A stretch of DNA of 64,000 nt from Orientallactaga sibirica (GCA_036365145.1 JAEOAD010000024.1:16748501-16812500), one strand, 5' to 3'. Positions 9,998 through 20,779 are shown, counted from the stretch's first letter. Notes: generated from the letters alone by a model not told the origin. Made by a program: numbers and translations.

Positions 9998-10221
9998 TTT
10001 TTTTTTTGTATTTTTTATGAGAGAGAAAAAAAATACGTTGGCATGTCAGGACCTCCAGCCATACAATGGAACCCTAGACATGTACACCATCTTGTGCCCA
10101 TGTGCGAACTTGTGCGCTTGTTTCACCTTGTATGCTTCACTTATGTGGGATCTGGAGTGTAGAACACGGGTCCTTAGGCTTCACAGGCAAGTGCCTTAAC
10201 TGCTAAGCCATCTTTCCAGCC
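9998..10221 (-). mobile_element. Dip-type tRNA SINE, long variant
   Basis: Carries an extra block, CATGTGCGAACTTGTGCGCT followed by TGTTTCACC, between the CTTGTG and the CTTATGTGGGATCTGG of the short form. The head ends CTAAGCCATCTTTCCAGCC. Confidence 0.9.
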
Positions 10222-10915
10222 ATGTACATCTTTTTTTAAAAAATTATTTTTTCGTGTGTGTTGGCATGAGTCAGTTGTCTTATTAATTTCACTCTTCTTC
10301 TTTATTCAATTGATAAGAAGTGATTATAAATTTTTCCAAGAAGGACATTTTATGATGCCTTATGAAAAATGAGCCTGATGAGCCCATTTTAGAAAAGAAA
10401 AGCTTTTCTACTTGATGAAAGGAAATGCATTTTTAGGTGTTTTATTCATGGGATAAAGTTTATACAACTGCTTGCTTTTAAGCCAATCTGCAAACATTTT
10501 TAGATTTGGAAAATGCTTGTAAGACCTGAAAGGTACAACTTGCCAAATAGCTGATACTTCTGAAACTTGGCCTTAGTTCTGGTCAAAGAATGTGGTTGAC
10601 AGCCACAGTACAATTTACAGTAATTCTTTTTATGTAAGGAAATGGATCTACTTGACTTAACCAATTCCAGATGAGTTTCTGGCTCCTTGATTATTGTGCC
10701 AAGTCACTTAAAATTCAGGTTTCACTATTCACTTTAGTTACAGTAACCCTCTCTGCTTGGGATGGTCAGGGGGATGGTAAATTATTTGGTAAAACTGAAG
10801 CATTTTGGGCCTGTTTGGAGTACGAGCTTATGATGTGGCAGTGGCTCAGCATTTGGCATGATCTGTGACTAAGAGTGACCACCCATCCCTGCTTTAAAGA
10901 GCATCAAGTTGAAGG
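10222..10915. other. Repeat-poor, AT-rich stretch, candidate conserved non-coding DNA
   Basis: About 690 bases with no mobile element after the SINE tail. It holds many homeodomain-like AT motifs (TTATTAATTT, TTCAATTGATAAG, AACCAATTCC) and a TGAGTCA AP-1 core at about 10268. These short motifs occur by chance, so a regulatory role is only a suggestion. Confidence 0.35.
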
Positions 10916-10980
10916 AGAAGTACGACGAGCGGCAGGATAGCTGAGCAGTCTAAGGTGCTGCGTCCAGAAGTATGCCAAGC
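10916..10980 (+). pseudogene. tRNA-Leu 5'-half retro-insertion with target duplications
   Basis: Bases 10931-10965 (35 nt) resemble the 5' half of mammalian tRNA-Leu(CAG): 29 of 35 match the form I know, including GAGCAGTCTAAGG of the D-arm region. The match stops at the anticodon loop. It is bracketed by 15-bp imperfect direct repeats (AGAAGTACGACGAGC and AGAAGTATGCCAAGC; 12 of 15 the same). There is no A-tail. This fits the class known as tailless retropseudogenes, made by L1 machinery. It is not a functional tRNA gene because the 3' half and the B-box are absent. Confidence 0.7.
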
Positions 10981-11260
10981 CCCACGAAGAATTTTTCGAG
11001 AAGCCCACCTTGCCATTTCTCCTGCTTCTCCTTGGCAACCCGAAAATGTTTTTGCCTGGTTACAGTGTTGCTTTCAACAATATACAGTTTCCCTTACTAA
11101 GGGACTGACAACGTTAGGTCAACAAGAAGTCTCTTCTGGGTTTATTTTCTGATTATTCCTTTTGCATAATAGTTTGCTTGGTTATGATGGCAGCTATTGT
11201 TGTATTAGCACTCTGAGGATTAAATATATTTATCACTTTTACTTTAAAAATATTTTATTT
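10981..11260. other. Unassigned sequence around the tRNA fragment
   Basis: With the insertion removed, the left (AAGAGCATCAAGTTGAAGG) and right (CCCACGAAGAATTTTTCGAG) flanks join in one reading frame for a short distance (IKLKEKYAKPHEEFFEKP). That may be chance or the remains of a coding retrocopy I cannot name. Confidence 0.25.
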
Positions 11261-11452
11261 GGGCTGGAGAGATGGCTTAGTGGTTAAGGTGTTTGTCTGC
11301 AAAGCCAAAGGACCTCGGTTCAATTCCCCAAGACCCACATAAGCCAGATGCACAAGGTGGCACATGCATCTGGAGTTTGTTTGCAGTGGCTGGAGGCCCT
11401 GGCGTACCCATTCTCTCTGTGCCTCTTTCTCTCTCAAATAAAAATATAAAAA
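11261..11452 (+). mobile_element. Dip-type tRNA SINE
   Basis: GGGCTGGAGAGATGGCTTAG, B-box CGGTTCAATTCCCC, AGCCAGATGCACAAGGTGGC, GCAGTGGCTGGAGGCCCTGG, CTCTCAAATAAAAATA tail. Tail to tail with the next element. Confidence 0.95.
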
Positions 11453-11656
11453 AATATTTATTTATTTTGCAAGCAGAATGAGACACAGAGAGACAGGCAG
11501 AGAGAATGTGTGCCAGGGCATCCAGCCATTGCCAACGTATTTCAGCTGCATGTGCCACTTTGTGCATCTGGCTTTACGTGGGTACTGGGGAATCAAACCT
11601 GGGTTGCTAGGCATTGCAGGCAAGTGTTTTGACCACTGAACAATCTCTCCAGCCCT
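11453..11656 (-). mobile_element. Dip-type tRNA SINE
   Basis: TTTATTTTGCAAGCAGAATGAG, CCAGGGCATCCAGCC, CATGTGCCACTTTGTGCATC, ACAATCTCTCCAGCCC. Confidence 0.93.
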
Positions 11657-11669
11657 ACTTTTTTTTTTT

Positions 11670-11892
11670 TAAACACATTTATTTATTTGCAAGCACAGAG
11701 AGAAACAGAGAGGGAGAGAGACAGGGAGAGAGAATAAGATTGGGCATGCCAGGGCCTCCTGCTGTTGCAAACAAAGTCCAGATGCATGCTCCACCTTGTG
11801 CACACAGCTTTACATGGATATTAGGGAAGTGAACTAGGGCTGTCAGGCATTGCAAGCAAGCACCTTAACCACTGAGCCATATCTCCAGTCCT
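11670..11892 (-). mobile_element. Dip-type tRNA SINE
   Basis: ATTTATTTGCAAGCACAGAG, TGGGCATGCCAGGGCC, CCATATCTCCAGTCC. Same orientation as the preceding copy. Confidence 0.92.
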
Positions 11893-11902
11893 CGTTTTTA
11901 CT

Positions 11903-11906
11903 TTCT

Positions 11907-11937
<31 letters not shown>

Positions 11938-12250
11938 ATTTTCATGTGTGTGTATGCATGTTGTAGTGCACATGGAGGTCAGAGAAGAGCTTTTCTGGTA
12001 TCTTAGAACTCACTTGGGGCAGGGTCTCCTGTTACTCACTGATCCATTTGCGCAGACTAGTTGGTCTTCAAGTCTCCAGGGGGTTCTCCTATTGCCATCT
12101 TCTTTCTTACCAATGACTCACTTGGGATGACTCACCTGGGATTACAGACTTCCAACAGCATCCAGCTTTTACATGGTCCTGGGGATCTGAACTCAGGTAT
12201 TCATGTTTGCATGGCAAGTGCTTTGTTCTCTTGGTCATCTCCCAATCCCC
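11903..12250 (-). mobile_element. B3-like SINE with (TG)n
   Basis: (TG)n, then CACATGGAGGTCAGAGAAGAG, GGCAGGGTCTCCTGTTACTC, GGGATTACAGACTTCC, CATGGTCCTGGGGATCTGAAC, CATGGCAAGTGCTTT. This block order is that of B3 read from tail to head. Confidence 0.75.
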
Positions 12251-12261
12251 GTTATTTTTTA

Positions 12262-12545
12262 TTATCTTTGTGTGTGTGTATTGAGGGCACATGGGTGTCA
12301 TGGTGTGTGTGGCGGTCAGAGGAGAACTTTGGGCACTGATCTTCATCTGCTATCTTGTTTGGGACATGGCTTCTTGTTTATCACTACAAGCTGGGTTAGC
12401 TGGCCTGCAGGCTTAGGGAGATTCTTGTGTCTCTATCCCTCATCTTGTAGGAGAGCTGAGTCCTACTTTATGTGGGTTTCAGGAGACCTAAACTCGAGTT
12501 ATCATGCACACAAGCACCTTTCCCCATTGAGCCATCTCCCCACCC
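12262..12545 (-). mobile_element. B3-like SINE
   Basis: TGGCGGTCAGAGGAGAACTTT, TTTATGTGGGTTTCAGGAGACC, CACAAGCACCTTTCCC, TTGAGCCATCTCCCCACCC. It directly follows another copy in the same orientation. Confidence 0.75.
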
Positions 12546-13243
12546 TTCTGAAGATTTTATGACAACACTGTTTTTACCTGTTCTTGCATTGTTATCTGTT
12601 TTTTACACCACCCCCCGTTCTGTGTGTGTGTGTGTGTATGTTTTTTCCCTTTTGACTTTGGTTTCCTTTAAGTTAGAAGCTTCTTTCAAACTTCTAGGCA
12701 TATTTGTCCAGCTCCTTTCTGGACTTCCTTCCAGTCTCTAGATAGTTAGCTGGGTTACTCGTGCATCTCCCCTTCCCAAAAGATTCATCGCGTCAGGGTC
12801 TGCGTGCATCTCTTGTGGGAGCTTTTTCATTCTCGGCACCTGCCCCGAAGTTGAAATTCCCTTCTGCTCAGGATCACCGCTCCATCCACTCTCCATCTTC
12901 CAATAGTTTGTGCATTGTTTCTTTTCTGAAGTTGCTCTGTCCTTGTCAGTTGATCTGTTATTTTGGGAAGCTAGTTCATTGTGTGTAACCAAAAGCTGGG
13001 TGTGTGTTTTTAGAATTATAGAACAGAGGGGTAAAAAATGTAGACTTAGCAAAGGTTATGATGATTGCTGAGGTGCCGTTTCCACAGATAAAATACATAT
13101 GACTGTATTAAGCATTTCAGGACGCTCACATTGTTATATAATTGAGAATTAAAAGAGCAACTATGAGTTGTTAGTTCACGTAATAGGGTGAGGCAGAAAG
13201 CTTAAATTGTGAATAATGGTATAGAAAAATCAACCCAAAAATT
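12546..13243. other. Unassigned sequence
   Basis: About 700 bases with a short (TG)n near 12622 and no clear repeat family or gene. The 104-aa minus frame (12738-13052) has no features I recognise. Confidence 0.35.
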
Positions 13244-13445
13244 GGGGCTGGAGAGATGGCTCAGTGGTTAAAGGTGCTTGTTTGCAAAGCCTGATGACCT
13301 GGGTTCAATTCTCCAGTGTCCACATAAATCCAGATGCACAAAGTGGTGCATGCATTTGGAGTTCATTCGCAGTGGCAAGAGGCCCTAGCACACCCATTCT
13401 GTCTTTCTCTCTCAAATAGATAAATGTTTCCAAAAAAGAAAAGAA
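13244..13445 (+). mobile_element. Dip-type tRNA SINE
   Basis: GGGGCTGGAGAGATGGCTCA, B-box GGTTCAATTCTCC, CAGATGCACAAAGTGGTGC, CTCTCTCAAATAGATAAA. Confidence 0.95.
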
Positions 13446-14419
13446 AAACACAAAAGAGTAGATATAGTCAGTTATGAGTTAAAATTCCTGTTGTATGTTC
13501 TGCTGCCTGTACTTGTCATGTGTCATAAATGTAATCTTCCTGGAAGTCACTTCAGAGACAGAATCTCAACCCTGTCTGTGGCTTGTTCATAGCTTTTGTC
13601 TACACTCATTGATAAGGTAGAGTCTAGAAAGAGGAATGACCAGTGCCTAGCATGTCATAGTTAGTCAGTGAGGAATGAGGGCATATGTGTGTGTATGAGA
13701 AAGAGACTAAATTCAGCATATACATACTAAGTGTATACTCTGCACCAAATCACACCTCCAGCCCCCTCAGAGATTAGTTTTATAAAACCTCTGGGGAAAC
13801 AAAAGTGCTTCTTCAAGGAAAAAAGGAAATGAGCATATGTTGCACATCCAGTTCAGGATGCTTTAAGCAGCTGCATTCGAAGATAAGTAGACGGCAAAGC
13901 AGATGGCCCACATAACCTGCCCAAGAAAGAGCAAGCCCCGGGCCTCCATCCTGGTGTGCGTTTTACTGCATCTTAATTACGTTTTAATGACAGCTCCTGA
14001 AATGAGAATGAAACTCCTGGGTTCTGCATCTGTTATGACAAATTGTCTGTCATTTCCACAGCTTCCGAAAAGGAGGGCTCAGAACTGGGCACCAAGCACA
14101 GTGCTTTTGACACACAGTGGACTTTTCCAGAAGGAAACTAGGTGAAGAGAATTCAACATTTTGCTCATCATATGGGTACTATAAGCTGTTACTGAGTGAG
14201 ATCAGAGACTGTTGCCATAGGTGTGTAGCTTCTGGAAGGAAGAAATGCTGAATAAGAAAAGGAAGGCTATCTGAGTGGACACACTTTATAACAGTTATGG
14301 TATTTCATAGTTAGGTAAATATATCCCAGGTCTATAATAACAGTCTAATAATGAATTCTCTGTTATTCCAGTTAAGTTAGACCTGCAATTATGGCACCAT
14401 AACCCAGAAATAATGGTTT
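13446..14419. other. Repeat-poor stretch, no gene seen
   Basis: Nearly 1 kb with no recognised repeat. The 80-aa frame at 13903-14145 has no known motif. It could be single-copy intronic or intergenic DNA. Confidence 0.4.
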
Positions 14420-14622
14420 GGGACTGGAGAGATGGCTTAGTGGTTAAGGCACCTGCCTGCAAAGCCAAAGGTTTGAGTTCCCATTACCCACATAAAGCCA
14501 GATGCACAAAGTGGCACATGCATCTAGAGTTCATTTCCAGTGATTAGAAGCCCTGGTGCGCCTATTCATTCTATCTGCCTCTTTCTCTCTCAAATAAATA
14601 ACAAAAATTAAAAAAATTAATA
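14420..14622 (+). mobile_element. Dip-type tRNA SINE
   Basis: GGGACTGGAGAGATGGCTTA, CATAAAGCCAGATGCACAAA, CTCTCAAATAAATAACAAAA. The B-box is mutated (AAAGGTTTGAGTTCCCATT). Confidence 0.94.
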
Positions 14623-14831
14623 GCTTGTATATGAACATTAGAAGTATTTATATTACTTAATGTAAACTTAGTTAAGATTGTGCCACCCACAATGCAAGTG
14701 ACCTTAGAGTTATAAATTAAATCAATAAATTCCATTGTGCTGTATTGTTTTGCAGGCATAGTGGACAGTGTTCTCAATGGAGAGCATAGTTAAATTATAA
14801 AACAACACCAAATTGGTTTCATTCTTTATAT

Positions 14832-14983
14832 ACTTTTTGGTTTTTCAAGGTTGGGCTTTGCTCTAGCCTAGGCTGACCTGGTATTCACTATGTAATCTAA
14901 GAGTGGCCTCGAACTCTCAGCAATCCTTCCTACCTGACCTCCCAAGTGCTGGGATTAAAGGCATGTGCCATCACACCTGGCCT
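14832..14983 (-). mobile_element. B1 SINE
   Basis: CTAGGCTGACCTGGTATTCAC, CTCCCAAGTGCTGGGATTAA, CCATCACACCTGGCC. Confidence 0.92.
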
Positions 14984-14990
14984 GGTTTGT

Positions 14991-15001
14991 TTCTTTCTTT
15001 T

Positions 15002-15037
<36 letters not shown>

Positions 15038-15041
15038 TTTT
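14991..15041. repeat. (TTTC)n microsatellite
   Basis: About eleven TTTC units followed by poly(T). Confidence 0.92.
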
Positions 15042-15343
15042 TTCATTCTGTTGATTACTAGATTCTATTTCCTATCCTTTCACCAAATAAGAAGTTTGGG
15101 AAATAAATCAGTATTCCAACAGGAGAGATCACAACTCACATGATTCCTAGGAAAGGACTTAGGGGATGGTTGTATAGTACAATGGTGGAGAGCCTGCCTG
15201 AAGGCATGAAGATGTAGGTTGACCCCTAGCACTATTAAGTTTTTATGGAAAGGCTTTAAAGAAGGTGAGCTGTAATAAATGTTCAAGAATAAGTCAGGGA
15301 AGCAACAAGGGACTGGAGACACCAAAGTAGTGGGAAGGTAAGG
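15042..15343. other. Unassigned sequence
   Basis: About 300 bases. GGATGGTTGTATAGTACAATGGTGGAGAGCCTGCC looks like a weak ID-type SINE head on the plus strand, but the rest is unclear. Confidence 0.3.
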
Positions 15344-15663
15344 TGGTTTGAATTTCATGTCCCCCATAAAAATCCTTGGTCCCCAGTGGGTGGAGTTTGG
15401 AAGGTGGAGCCTTGCTGGAGGAGGTGTGTAACTGAGAGTAGGCTTGGGAGTGTTATAGCCCAGGTGCCCCCTTGCCAGAGCTTGGCTCATCCTCCTGCTG
15501 CATTCTGCCAGCTGCCGTGGCATTCAGTCTCTGCTCTTCCATCCTTTCCCTGCTGTGCTGAAACTTCTTCTAGAGACTGGGAAGCCCAAACACACCCTTT
15601 CTTCCCACTAGCTGCTTTTTGTTGGGTGTTTTGTCTCAGCAATGCAAAGGTAACTATGACACA
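15344..15663 (+). mobile_element. MaLR-type LTR
   Basis: Starts TGGTTTGAATTTCATGTCCC, with GGTGGAGCCTTGCTGGAGGA, and ends GGTAACTATGACACA, the same kind of start and end as the ORR1/MT group. No neighbouring second LTR or internal region, so a solo LTR. I could not see a clean target duplication. Confidence 0.75.
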
Positions 15664-15912
15664 ATGTGTCTGCCTGAATAGCTGGAAAAGTTTGAGAAAG
15701 AAGTACTGATGATGAAAAAGAAAGAAAAAAAAAAAAAACAAACAAACAAACAAAAAATCTGGGCCATAGGAAGTCAGGGCAGTTGCTCTTTGCTCCCCAA
15801 TATCTTTGGGGTGAGGAGAGTCAGCCGTGCAGTATCTCCTTCTAGATGTCCTACACTGTGCCTGGAATGGGGGCCCAGGACAGGTGCTTGGTTGGATTTA
15901 AAGTTGGGAAAG

Positions 15913-16159
15913 AGGGCTGGAGAGATGGCTTAGCGGTTAAACGCTTGCTTGTGGAGCCTGGGGACCCTGGTTCGAGGCTCGATTCTCCAGGACCCACGTA
16001 AGCTGGATGCACAAGGGGGTGCATGCATCTGGAGTTCATTTGCAGTGGCTGGAGGCCCTGGTGCACCCATTCTCTCTCTCTCTCAACCTGCCTATTTCTG
16101 TATCTCTCTCTCTCTCTCTCAAATAAATAAATAAATAATAAAATATTCTTTAAAAAAAT
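15913..16159 (+). mobile_element. Dip-type tRNA SINE with perfect 14-bp target duplication
   Basis: Intact A-box region (ATGGCTTAGCGGTTAAACGC) and B-box GGTTCGAGGCTCG. It is flanked by AAAGTTGGGAAAGA at 15900-15913 and 16160-16173. The conserved promoter boxes and perfect duplication point to a relatively young copy. Confidence 0.96.
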
Positions 16160-16179
16160 AAAGTTGGGAAAGAAAGTAA

Positions 16180-16290
16180 GTGTTCATTTATGTATTTATT
16201 TACTTATTTTTATTTGTGTTGCTGGGTATTGAACCCAGGGCCTGTGACGTCCTAAGCAGATGCTGTGCTACCAAACTACACTTCCTAGGC
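16180..16290 (-). mobile_element. ID/B4-type SINE head
   Basis: TTATTTTTATTTGTGTTGCTGGGTATTGAACCCAGGGCC (split: tail, then B-box side GGTATTGAACCCAGGG), AAGCAGATGCTGTGCTACCA, ending ACTACACTTCCTAGG. Confidence 0.6.
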
Positions 16291-16415
16291 TGGAATCTTG
16301 TATTTAATGTGCTACCACCTCCTATTGTGCTGAGAACAGTGCTTATAACGTTTTGTAGATTTACTATTAGTATTATCTTGTCTTTAACACCAAGCAATTA
16401 TGATTGGTTCTTCAC

Positions 16416-19285
16416 TTATTTATTTTTATTATGGACATACTCAGTGTGTAAACAGCACATGTTGGTACAATCCTTACCCTCATCCCTGTCCCCCTCCCCA
16501 CGGAAGGGACCCTCCTCATGGGGATTGTGGTTTGTGCATTGTGGGGGTAGCCATCACTTATGGGGAAGAGGCAATGTCTCTGAACATAAAGTCCCAACTT
16601 GATGCTCTAACAATCTTTCCACCCCCTCTTCCATGAATTTCCCTGAGCCATGTTGGGTTCATTTTAGGTCTAGTTCAGTGATGGGCGCTTGGGAGCCTCT
16701 GTATCTCTGATTTGGTAGGAATTGAGTGTCCTCTGTGTCTATCTCCTTCACCCTTGTGCTGATATCAGGTTCACTAACACAGCAGCACTCTTGCTTATTT
16801 TCCCAGTTCCTCTGTGGGTTCAGCTGGGGCCTGGGTGAAGTGTGCTAGGTCATTTATCTCCTCAGGTCCCGATCCCATCTGAAAAAGAGAAGCAGATTCT
16901 CCACTGGAGAGTGAAGTCAGCACTGATTAAATTGGATAACCATTGTTAGTTTGGAGAGAATTTAATAGATATAATACCTCTTTTAGCCCCAAATTGGTGG
17001 GAGCTCCATATTGATTTGGAGAGCAAACTCGTTATTTGGATATGATTCTGACTTGTTTCATAGTTCTAGCTATGGGTTCCATTCCACTGAGTGGATCTGT
17101 TAGCCAATCCAAGAGCAGTTGGTTACCCACCATGGCTGTGTGCCACTATTGCACTTGGGTGAGCATCATGTCAAGTTGTTTGCTGCTGAGTAGCTTAGAC
17201 CTCAAGTTGCTTGGATAAATGTTGGCCATTAATTCATGTAGCACCTTCTGGCACTAGACAGGCTAACTGTCTGGGGACTGCCTCTCTTCCAAATTCCAGC
17301 CAAGTCTCTCAATATTCTGTACCGACAGCATATGGTGTCTTCGGCAGTAGGGCCTTAATCAAGGGCTCTGACAGACATCTTTTGGGAGATGTTGTAGGTC
17401 TCTCTGATCAACAGCTCATTGTGGATGTTAACCACATCCTGGTACAGGAAGTTAGAGGCCAGCACCAAGGGAAGAAAAATACAGGTAATATAAAAGAGAA
17501 AGAAAGAAAAGAAAAGAGAGAGAAAAATGAGAAAATTAAGGATAGGCTTCATGTCACCCTCTCCAGGGCCCTTTGATTCAGGTGTTCTCTCTAAGGTCCT
17601 GATGAGGGTTCAACCTTTTAGTATGTCTTCCAGGTTATAGGATTTTATGGTACCATTTCCATTTGTGTTCAGTTTTGTGCGCCAGCCCATCCTTACCCTC
17701 CCCTTAGCCCCACCCTCACTATTGTCCAGTCCTCAAGGTGCCTATTAGGAATGTCAGCATCTTGGGCTGGTCCAGGTTAGGAGCCACAGATGAGTGAGAT
17801 CATGCAACAATTGTCTTTCTGTGATTGGGTGAGTTCGCTGAGAATGATCTGTTCCATATTTGACCATTTTTCTACAAATTTCGTTTTGTCATTTTTTTGT
17901 AACTGCTGTGTAGAATTCCACCATGTAGATATACCACATCTGGGTAATCCATTTGTCCAGTGAGGGACATCTGGGTTGATTCCAGTTCTTAGCTATTATG
18001 AATTGAACAGCTATAAACATGGTTGAGCAACTCTTTCTAAACTGAGGCTTAGAGCTTTTAGGGTAAATGCCCAGTAAGGGAATAACTGGATCTGTTGGTA
18101 ACTCTATAGTCAACCTTTTTAGGAGCCTCCATATTGCTTTCCATAGTGGTTGTACCATCTTACATTCCCACCAACAATGAATGAGGGTTAGTGAAAATGA
18201 GGGTTCCTAGTTCTCCACATCTTTGCCAAAATTTGTTTTCATTTTTTTTATTATCATTTGCTATCCTTATTGGGGGTAAGGTAGAATCTCATAGTGGTTT
18301 TAATTTTCATTTCCCTCTTGGTTAGGGATGTTGGACATTTTCTTAAGTGTGTGTTTGCCATTTGTATTTCCTCCTCTGAGAACTCTCTGTTCAGTTCTCT
18401 GCCCCACTTTGTGAGTGTGTTGTTTGATTTTTTTTTTTAATTGTTTAGGTTTTGAGTTCTTTGTAGATTCTAGAAATTAGGCCTGTCAGTTGTATATCTG
18501 GTGAAAATTTTCTCCCATTCTGTGGGTTGTCTATTAGTTCTCCTTATTGTCTGTTTGTCTGTGAAAAAAAACTTTTCAGCTTCCTGTGATCCCAATGGTT
18601 GAGTGACTGTATAATTTCCTGAGCTACTGGGGTTTTGTTCAGAAAGTCTTTTCCCACTCCTATATTATGGAAAGTTCCTCCTATTTTTTTCTTCCAGTAA
18701 TAGCAGAGTTTCCAGTCTTATATTGAAGTCTTTGATCGATTTGAATATAATTTTTATTCCTGGTGAGATATGTGGGTCTAGTTTCATTTTTCTGCATATG
18801 GTTGTCCAGCTTGTCCAGCACCATTTGTTGAAGATGCTGTCTTTTTTCCAGTTTACATTGTCAGGGTCTTTGTTGAAGATCAAGTAGCTGTAGTTACTTG
18901 ACCTAAAGCCTAGATCCTCTATTCTGTTCCATTGGTTTTTATGCCATTATCATGCTGTTTTTGTTACTATAGCTTTGTAATATAGCTGTAGATCAGGTAT
19001 GGTCATGCCTTTCTTTTGATGGAGATATGCTTGGATATCCAAGGCCTGCTGCCACTCCATATGATTATTGAGATCATTTTTTTCTATCTCTGTGAAGAAA
19101 AATGCAGGGATTATAATTGGTATTGCATTAAATCTGTGCATTGCTTTGGGTTAGATTGCCATTTTCACAATGTTAATTCTGTCTATCCAGGAGCATGGGA
19201 GGTCTTTCCATTTTCTCAAGTCCTGAATTCAGGAGGAAGCTATAGTTTACCCTTGAAGTGTTTTCAGTGATTATTCCCTCTTATG
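16416..19285 (-). mobile_element. L1 LINE, antisense, 3' UTR plus 3' half of ORF2
   Basis: From left to right: poly(T)-like start, 3' UTR (to about 17.85 kb), then ORF2 read backwards. The minus frame at 17889-18158 shows the conserved C-terminal L1 ORF2 block (LLGIYPKSS, FIIAKNWNQPRCPSLDKW, MWYIYMVEFYTA). Further right are SIFNKWCWTSW (18665-18883) and RFNAIPI...[11 protein letters not shown] (18950-19141). Frames are broken by stops, so it is dead. Its 5' part is lost at a junction with G-rich DNA near 19.28 kb. Confidence 0.93.
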
Positions 19286-19870
19286 TTTGACTAGATTAGG
19301 CGTCTGATGGTAAGGGGCCCTGTCTGCTCACGTGGGAGAAGTCCACGAAGCTCTGGTTGGGATGCGAAGATATGGTGGAGGGGCTCATTGGTTGTTGGGT
19401 TGGGGTATGGGACTGCGTGATCAGGTAGCCTGATGGTGGGTGGAGAAAGGGACAATGAGACAATGTGGTCTGGTGTTGCGGCGAGGTGGGAGGGCTGGGA
19501 CTGTGGGGTCCACTGGCATGGGAAAGCTGGAAGGGGATGAAACTGCCAGGTCCTGTGACACAGTGAAGCGGGAGGGGGATGGGTCTGCTGCAGGGTCTGG
19601 TGATGCGGTAATGGGGGGCGTTGGATGGGATGGCTTGGGCTGGTGACACAGCGGGGCAGGGTGATGGGGTGATGGTTCAGGTTGCAGGAAGAGGGAGGAA
19701 AGCCACAGGAGGGTGGGAGGGAGGAATGCGAGCCAGCTGGCCTAGATCCATGTAGCCTGCAGGTAATGGAGGATAAACCTGGTCCACAGCCCTGTGGTGC
19801 AGTGGTTGGGATGGCGGTCTTGGTGGTGGGAAGAGGGAGGAAAGCCACTGGTTATTCACTTTTGAGATAG
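19286..19870. repeat. G-rich block in duplication copy 1
   Basis: Strong G over C skew on the plus strand, with many GGG runs (GGTGGGAGGGCTGGGAC, GGGAGGGGGATGGG). The motif GAAGAGGGAGGAAAGCCAC occurs twice (about 19687 and 19834). Proline-rich minus-strand frames result from the base skew. It may be the remains of an L1 5' UTR, because it sits upstream of the antisense ORF2 part, but I could not show that. Confidence 0.6.
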
Positions 19871-20469
19871 TTTCCCCCCCCCTTAATTTAGCTCTTTTCA
19901 ATATATAGGGATATTTTTACATTTCAAAACCTGGCCTATAACATTTTCTTGAAACTATGATTTTGGAACCCAAGCGTGTGTATTTTGTAACACTGAAGAG
20001 CTGTCAGGTTAGGGTTTCTGAGATGCCACACTTAGCCTGCGGCCAGCAGACTACAGAAGGTTTTTAGTTAGAAGCAGCAAAGAAGAAATCCTGGCCAACA
20101 CACACACATTTTATTCAGCTATAACATAGGTGGCTTTTGGAAAGGTTACGTCAATCCTGTTGGGTGTGACAAAGCTAATTTCAGGACTGGCACACCAGCA
20201 CCTCTGAGGACCTTGCCCTGTGACAGAAATAGACTTTAGGGTCCTTGTGCCCTTCCCTTTTCCTTTTCTGTTTCAACAGTCCAAGGATTAGCTTTACTCT
20301 TTAATATTATTACGCTAGTCCTTCAGAAAGGTGCGCTAAAATTGTAACTTCCGGTACTTCAGAATGTGACCTATTTGAAATTGTCTTTTAGTGCTCATCA
20401 AAGTAAAATGAGGTCATTAGGTGGGCATGGATCTATTCATTCGGGTGGGCATCACTGACTGGCTCATAC

Positions 20470-20712
20470 GGAGGGTAACTTGGATACAAAGGTGGACTCA
20501 TGCAGAGGAAGTTGGCCATAGAAGTAAGGAATTGCATCTACAAAAGAACAAAAGCCAAAGGTTGCTAGCAGGCCAGCAGAAACTTAGAAGAGGCAGAGAC
20601 TCTTCAAAGGTTAGAGGTTAGATTTCTAGGCTGTGAAATAAGTTTTAATTATTTTTAAGTCACTCCGTTTTGTTATTTTGTTACAACTGCTGTAGCAAAC
20701 AAATGTACTGAA
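20470..20712 (+). mobile_element. MLT-like MaLR LTR, old (copy 1)
   Basis: AGCAGAAACTTAGAAGAGGCAGAG, TTTCTAGGCTGTGAAATAAG, then TAAGTCACTCCGTTTTGTTATTTTGTTACAACTGCTGTAGCAAAC, each the expected last part of an MLT-type LTR in order (given here as landmarks). Repeated at 22890-23131 in copy 2. Confidence 0.6.
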
Positions 20713-20779
20713 CGCCACTCATATGATCTGATTTGCTAATTTTTTGCCAACCTGTGGGCGTGAAATACTTATGTCTGTG

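Noticed and set aside
19291..19848. Proline/histidine-rich minus-strand frames of 117-185 aa
   Set aside because: They follow from the G-rich plus strand, change frame between the two duplicate copies (a G-run length difference splits them) and have no start context, splice or domain signal.
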